A DNA stretch of 7,550 nucleotides from Deltaproteobacteria bacterium (GTDB lineage: Bacteria; Desulfobacterota_B; Binatia; UBA9968), in assembly GCA_016193385.1 (NCBI GenBank), contig JACPSF010000386.1:1-7550 (forward strand), given 5' to 3'. A program made the translations under genes and the position numbers. Shown here piece after piece: positions 6,305 to 7,550 of the stretch. Within the stretch, counting starts at the first letter, position 1. The number at the start of each line of letters is the position of its first letter. The notes under the pieces are model-generated. The model was not told where the DNA came from and searched no databases. It worked only from the letters and a program-made list of their open reading frames with translations.

Positions 6305-7399
6305 ATGCTGGATAGTGCCAAAATGCTTGTGACCTGGGAACATGTTAGGGCTTGGATAGGCCGGGCCCTGAGCGTCCCCGAGGGAGGGGGGTGTGACGCA
6401 GTGGAGGCCGGCACAATCCGCCGCCGGCTGGAGGTCCTGGAGTTTGGTTGCCCCCTGCACTACGACGAAAAAGTGGCCAAAGAGGCAGGTTACAAAGGTA
6501 TCTTTGCCCCCTATACGATGCTTCAGATCTACGGCGGCTCGGCCAACTGGCAGCCGGGACAACCCACTCTCTGGCGACGCAGCCAACCCAACTTCACCAT
6601 GAGAGCCCAGATGGAGCAGGGCCAGGTCCCCCAGCCAGGGACTCATGGCTTCGCGACCGACGTTGAAATTGAGTACTTTCAACCCCTCTATCTGGGGGAG
6701 AGGGTCTCGGTGCGGGAGCGCCGTCTGCTAAACGTCAATCCGAAGCGCACCAGCGTTGGTGACGGCGCTTTCCTCACCTGGGAAAGCCGCTTCTGCAACC
6801 AGCGCGGTGACCTCGTAGGCGTGGCACGCACGAGCCAGTACCTCTATGTGCCCCATCTCCGGCGTGAGGAAAAAACGGTCAGCGAGGAACAGGGGAAGGC
6901 AAAAGCGGCCTCCGCCTCGAGCGCCGGGACGGACGTCCCTGAATGGGGGAGTGATCCGCGCAGCGACTGGAGCACCCAGCTTTTCTTTGAAGATGTGAAG
7001 GAAGGGGACGATGTGCCCAGGGTGGCCTTTCCCATCACCATCCAGCGCCTGGTCATGGAGGCCGGTGCCAACCGGGACTTTAACGGCATCCACCACAACC
7101 GGGAGATCGCCCGCTCCCATGGCGCGCCGGACATGTTCTGCAACAACTTCTTTCTCCAGGGCATGTGGGAGCGGAGCGTCCGGGAGTACATCGGCCTGCG
7201 GGGCATCATCCGCAAGATCGGCCCCCTCCGCATGAGGATCTTCAACCCTGCCGGCGATACTGTGCTGGTGAAGGGCAAGGTCCTCCGCAAGTTCCAGCAG
7301 GACGGCCAAAACTTGGTGGAGTTGAAGATGTCGTCTGAGAACTCCCGTGGGACCAGTGTCGGACCTGGGCCCGTGCTGGTGACGTTGCCCTCGCGCTGA
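6305..7399 (+). CDS. Double hot-dog MaoC family dehydratase with FAS1-like N-terminal domain
   Basis: Probable enoyl-CoA hydratase or 3-hydroxyacyl-CoA dehydratase of 364 residues, cytoplasmic. The N-terminal domain (about 10-185) is of the FAS1-like/MaoC_dehydrat_N type: CPLHYDEKVAKEAGYKGIFAP at 49-69, then a hot-dog strand with FQPLYLGERVSVRERR (125-140) and a Y-V-P end. A charged, Ala/Ser-rich linker (about 186-222) leads to the C-terminal domain starting at LFFEDVKEGDDVP. This domain holds the catalytic pair Asp258 and His263 in RDFNGIHHN, followed by GAPDMFCNNFFLQG. In this family the N-terminal copy normally lacks catalysis and shapes the substrate tunnel. A bulky acyl-CoA such as a sterol side chain or cyclic acid is therefore plausible, but not shown. 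The next gene, an LLM-class oxidoreductase, starts only 26 bases later, so these two are likely co-transcribed. Confidence 0.85.
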   Translation: MLDSAKMLVTWEHVRAWIGRALSVPEGGGCDAVEAGTIRRRLEVLEFGCPLHYDEKVAKEAGYKGIFAPYTMLQIYGGSANWQPGQPTLWRRSQPNFTMRAQMEQGQVPQPGTHGFATDVEIEYFQPLYLGERVSVRERRLLNVNPKRTSVGDGAFLTWESRFCNQRGDLVGVARTSQYLYVPHLRREEKTVSEEQGKAKAASASSAGTDVPEWGSDPRSDWSTQLFFEDVKEGDDVPRVAFPITIQRLVMEAGANRDFNGIHHNREIARSHGAPDMFCNNFFLQGMWERSVREYIGLRGIIRKIGPLRMRIFNPAGDTVLVKGKVLRKFQQDGQNLVELKMSSENSRGTSVGPGPVLVTLPSR

Positions 7400-7412
7400 C
7401 CCAAAAAGGTTT

Positions 7413-7422
7413 AAGGGGGGAA
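7413..7422 (+). promoter_or_regulatory. Ribosome binding site deciding a TTG start
   Basis: AAGGGGGGAA lies three to four bases before TTG 7426. It supports TTG as the start, and the following residues MKLDALVFPG match the normal beginning of the family. Confidence 0.55.
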
Positions 7423-7425
7423 CTA

Positions 7426-7550
7426 TTGAAACTTGATGCTCTGGTATTCCCGGGTTCGCTGGAGAACTTTCCCGACACGGCTCGCTATCTCGAAAAACTC
7501 GGATTTGACACCCTCTGGACCCTGGAAACCCAGCACAATCCGTTCTTCCC
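7426..7550 (+). CDS. LLM-class flavin/F420-dependent oxidoreductase (N-terminal part)
   Basis: Only the first 41 codons lie in the window and the frame stays open to its edge. The reading is MKLDALVFPGSLEN, then ARYLEKLGFDTLW and LETQHNPFF. The first beta strand, the helix ending in LGFDTLW and the following acidic/aromatic turn are the start of the luciferase-like monooxygenase (TIM barrel) family. It looks closest to the actinobacterial-style F420-dependent group. Cofactor (FMN or F420) and substrate cannot be told from this part. It starts with TTG 26 bases after the double hot-dog gene and is probably in the same operon, so a role in the same acyl-CoA or related catabolic pathway is inferred. 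Confidence 0.75.
   Translation, partial: MKLDALVFPGSLENFPDTARYLEKLGFDTLWTLETQHNPFF

Noticed and set aside
6728..7404. Long minus-strand frames opposite the double hot-dog gene
   Set aside because: Antisense shadows of a GC-rich gene; the + strand carries clear family motifs.

Overview
The window reads as a chromosomal stretch of a Gram-negative bacterium. It encodes an outer-membrane beta-barrel protein with a Sec signal, a periplasmic solute-binding protein and a c-type cytochrome remnant. Most genes are GC-rich, have strong purine-rich ribosome binding sites and use GTG or TTG starts freely. The mix of an AfuA-type binding protein, FkbR2-like and FAS1-like MaoC hydratases, an LLM-class flavin oxidoreductase and a benzoyl-CoA-pathway-type dehydrogenase resembles uncultured soil or subsurface lineages (Binatota, Tectomicrobia, Rokubacteria, Desulfobacterota-like). 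That placement is an impression, not a measured result. All genes are on the + strand.

Layout. 1-81: possible tail of an upstream gene. 103-1530: outer-membrane porin. 1605-2708: tandem double-cupin protein. 2751-3758: periplasmic binding protein related to the ABC Fe3+ family. These three are closely spaced, each with its own ribosome binding site, and could be one transcription unit for uptake and handling of a small anionic compound or chelate. No permease or ATPase is visible. 3759-4274 has no intact gene; it holds a broken cytochrome c (CAGCH haem motif, no distal methionine half) and a short stretch with inverted repeats.

4275-4733: one-domain MaoC (hot-dog) hydratase. 4734-5003: gene-free, AT-richer spacer. 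5004-6074: zinc alcohol dehydrogenase closely resembling 6-hydroxycyclohex-1-ene-1-carbonyl-CoA dehydrogenase (Had/BamQ), with codon use unlike the MaoC genes on either side and a strong hairpin terminator behind it (6157-6208). 6305-7399: double hot-dog MaoC/FAS1-like dehydratase. 7426 to the end: start of an LLM-class (luciferase-like, possibly F420-dependent) oxidoreductase, cut by the window edge.

The right half carries two hydratases, one hydroxyacyl-CoA-type dehydrogenase and one flavin/F420 oxidoreductase, which are the chemistries of a CoA-thioester degradation route, perhaps for alicyclic or aromatic acids. The terminator and the changed codon use suggest the dehydrogenase is a separate, possibly imported unit rather than part of one operon. 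I see no CRISPR array, tRNA, rRNA, intact insertion sequence or defence system. The most unusual items are the isolated Had-type gene, the double cupin with one dead metal site, and the decayed cytochrome.
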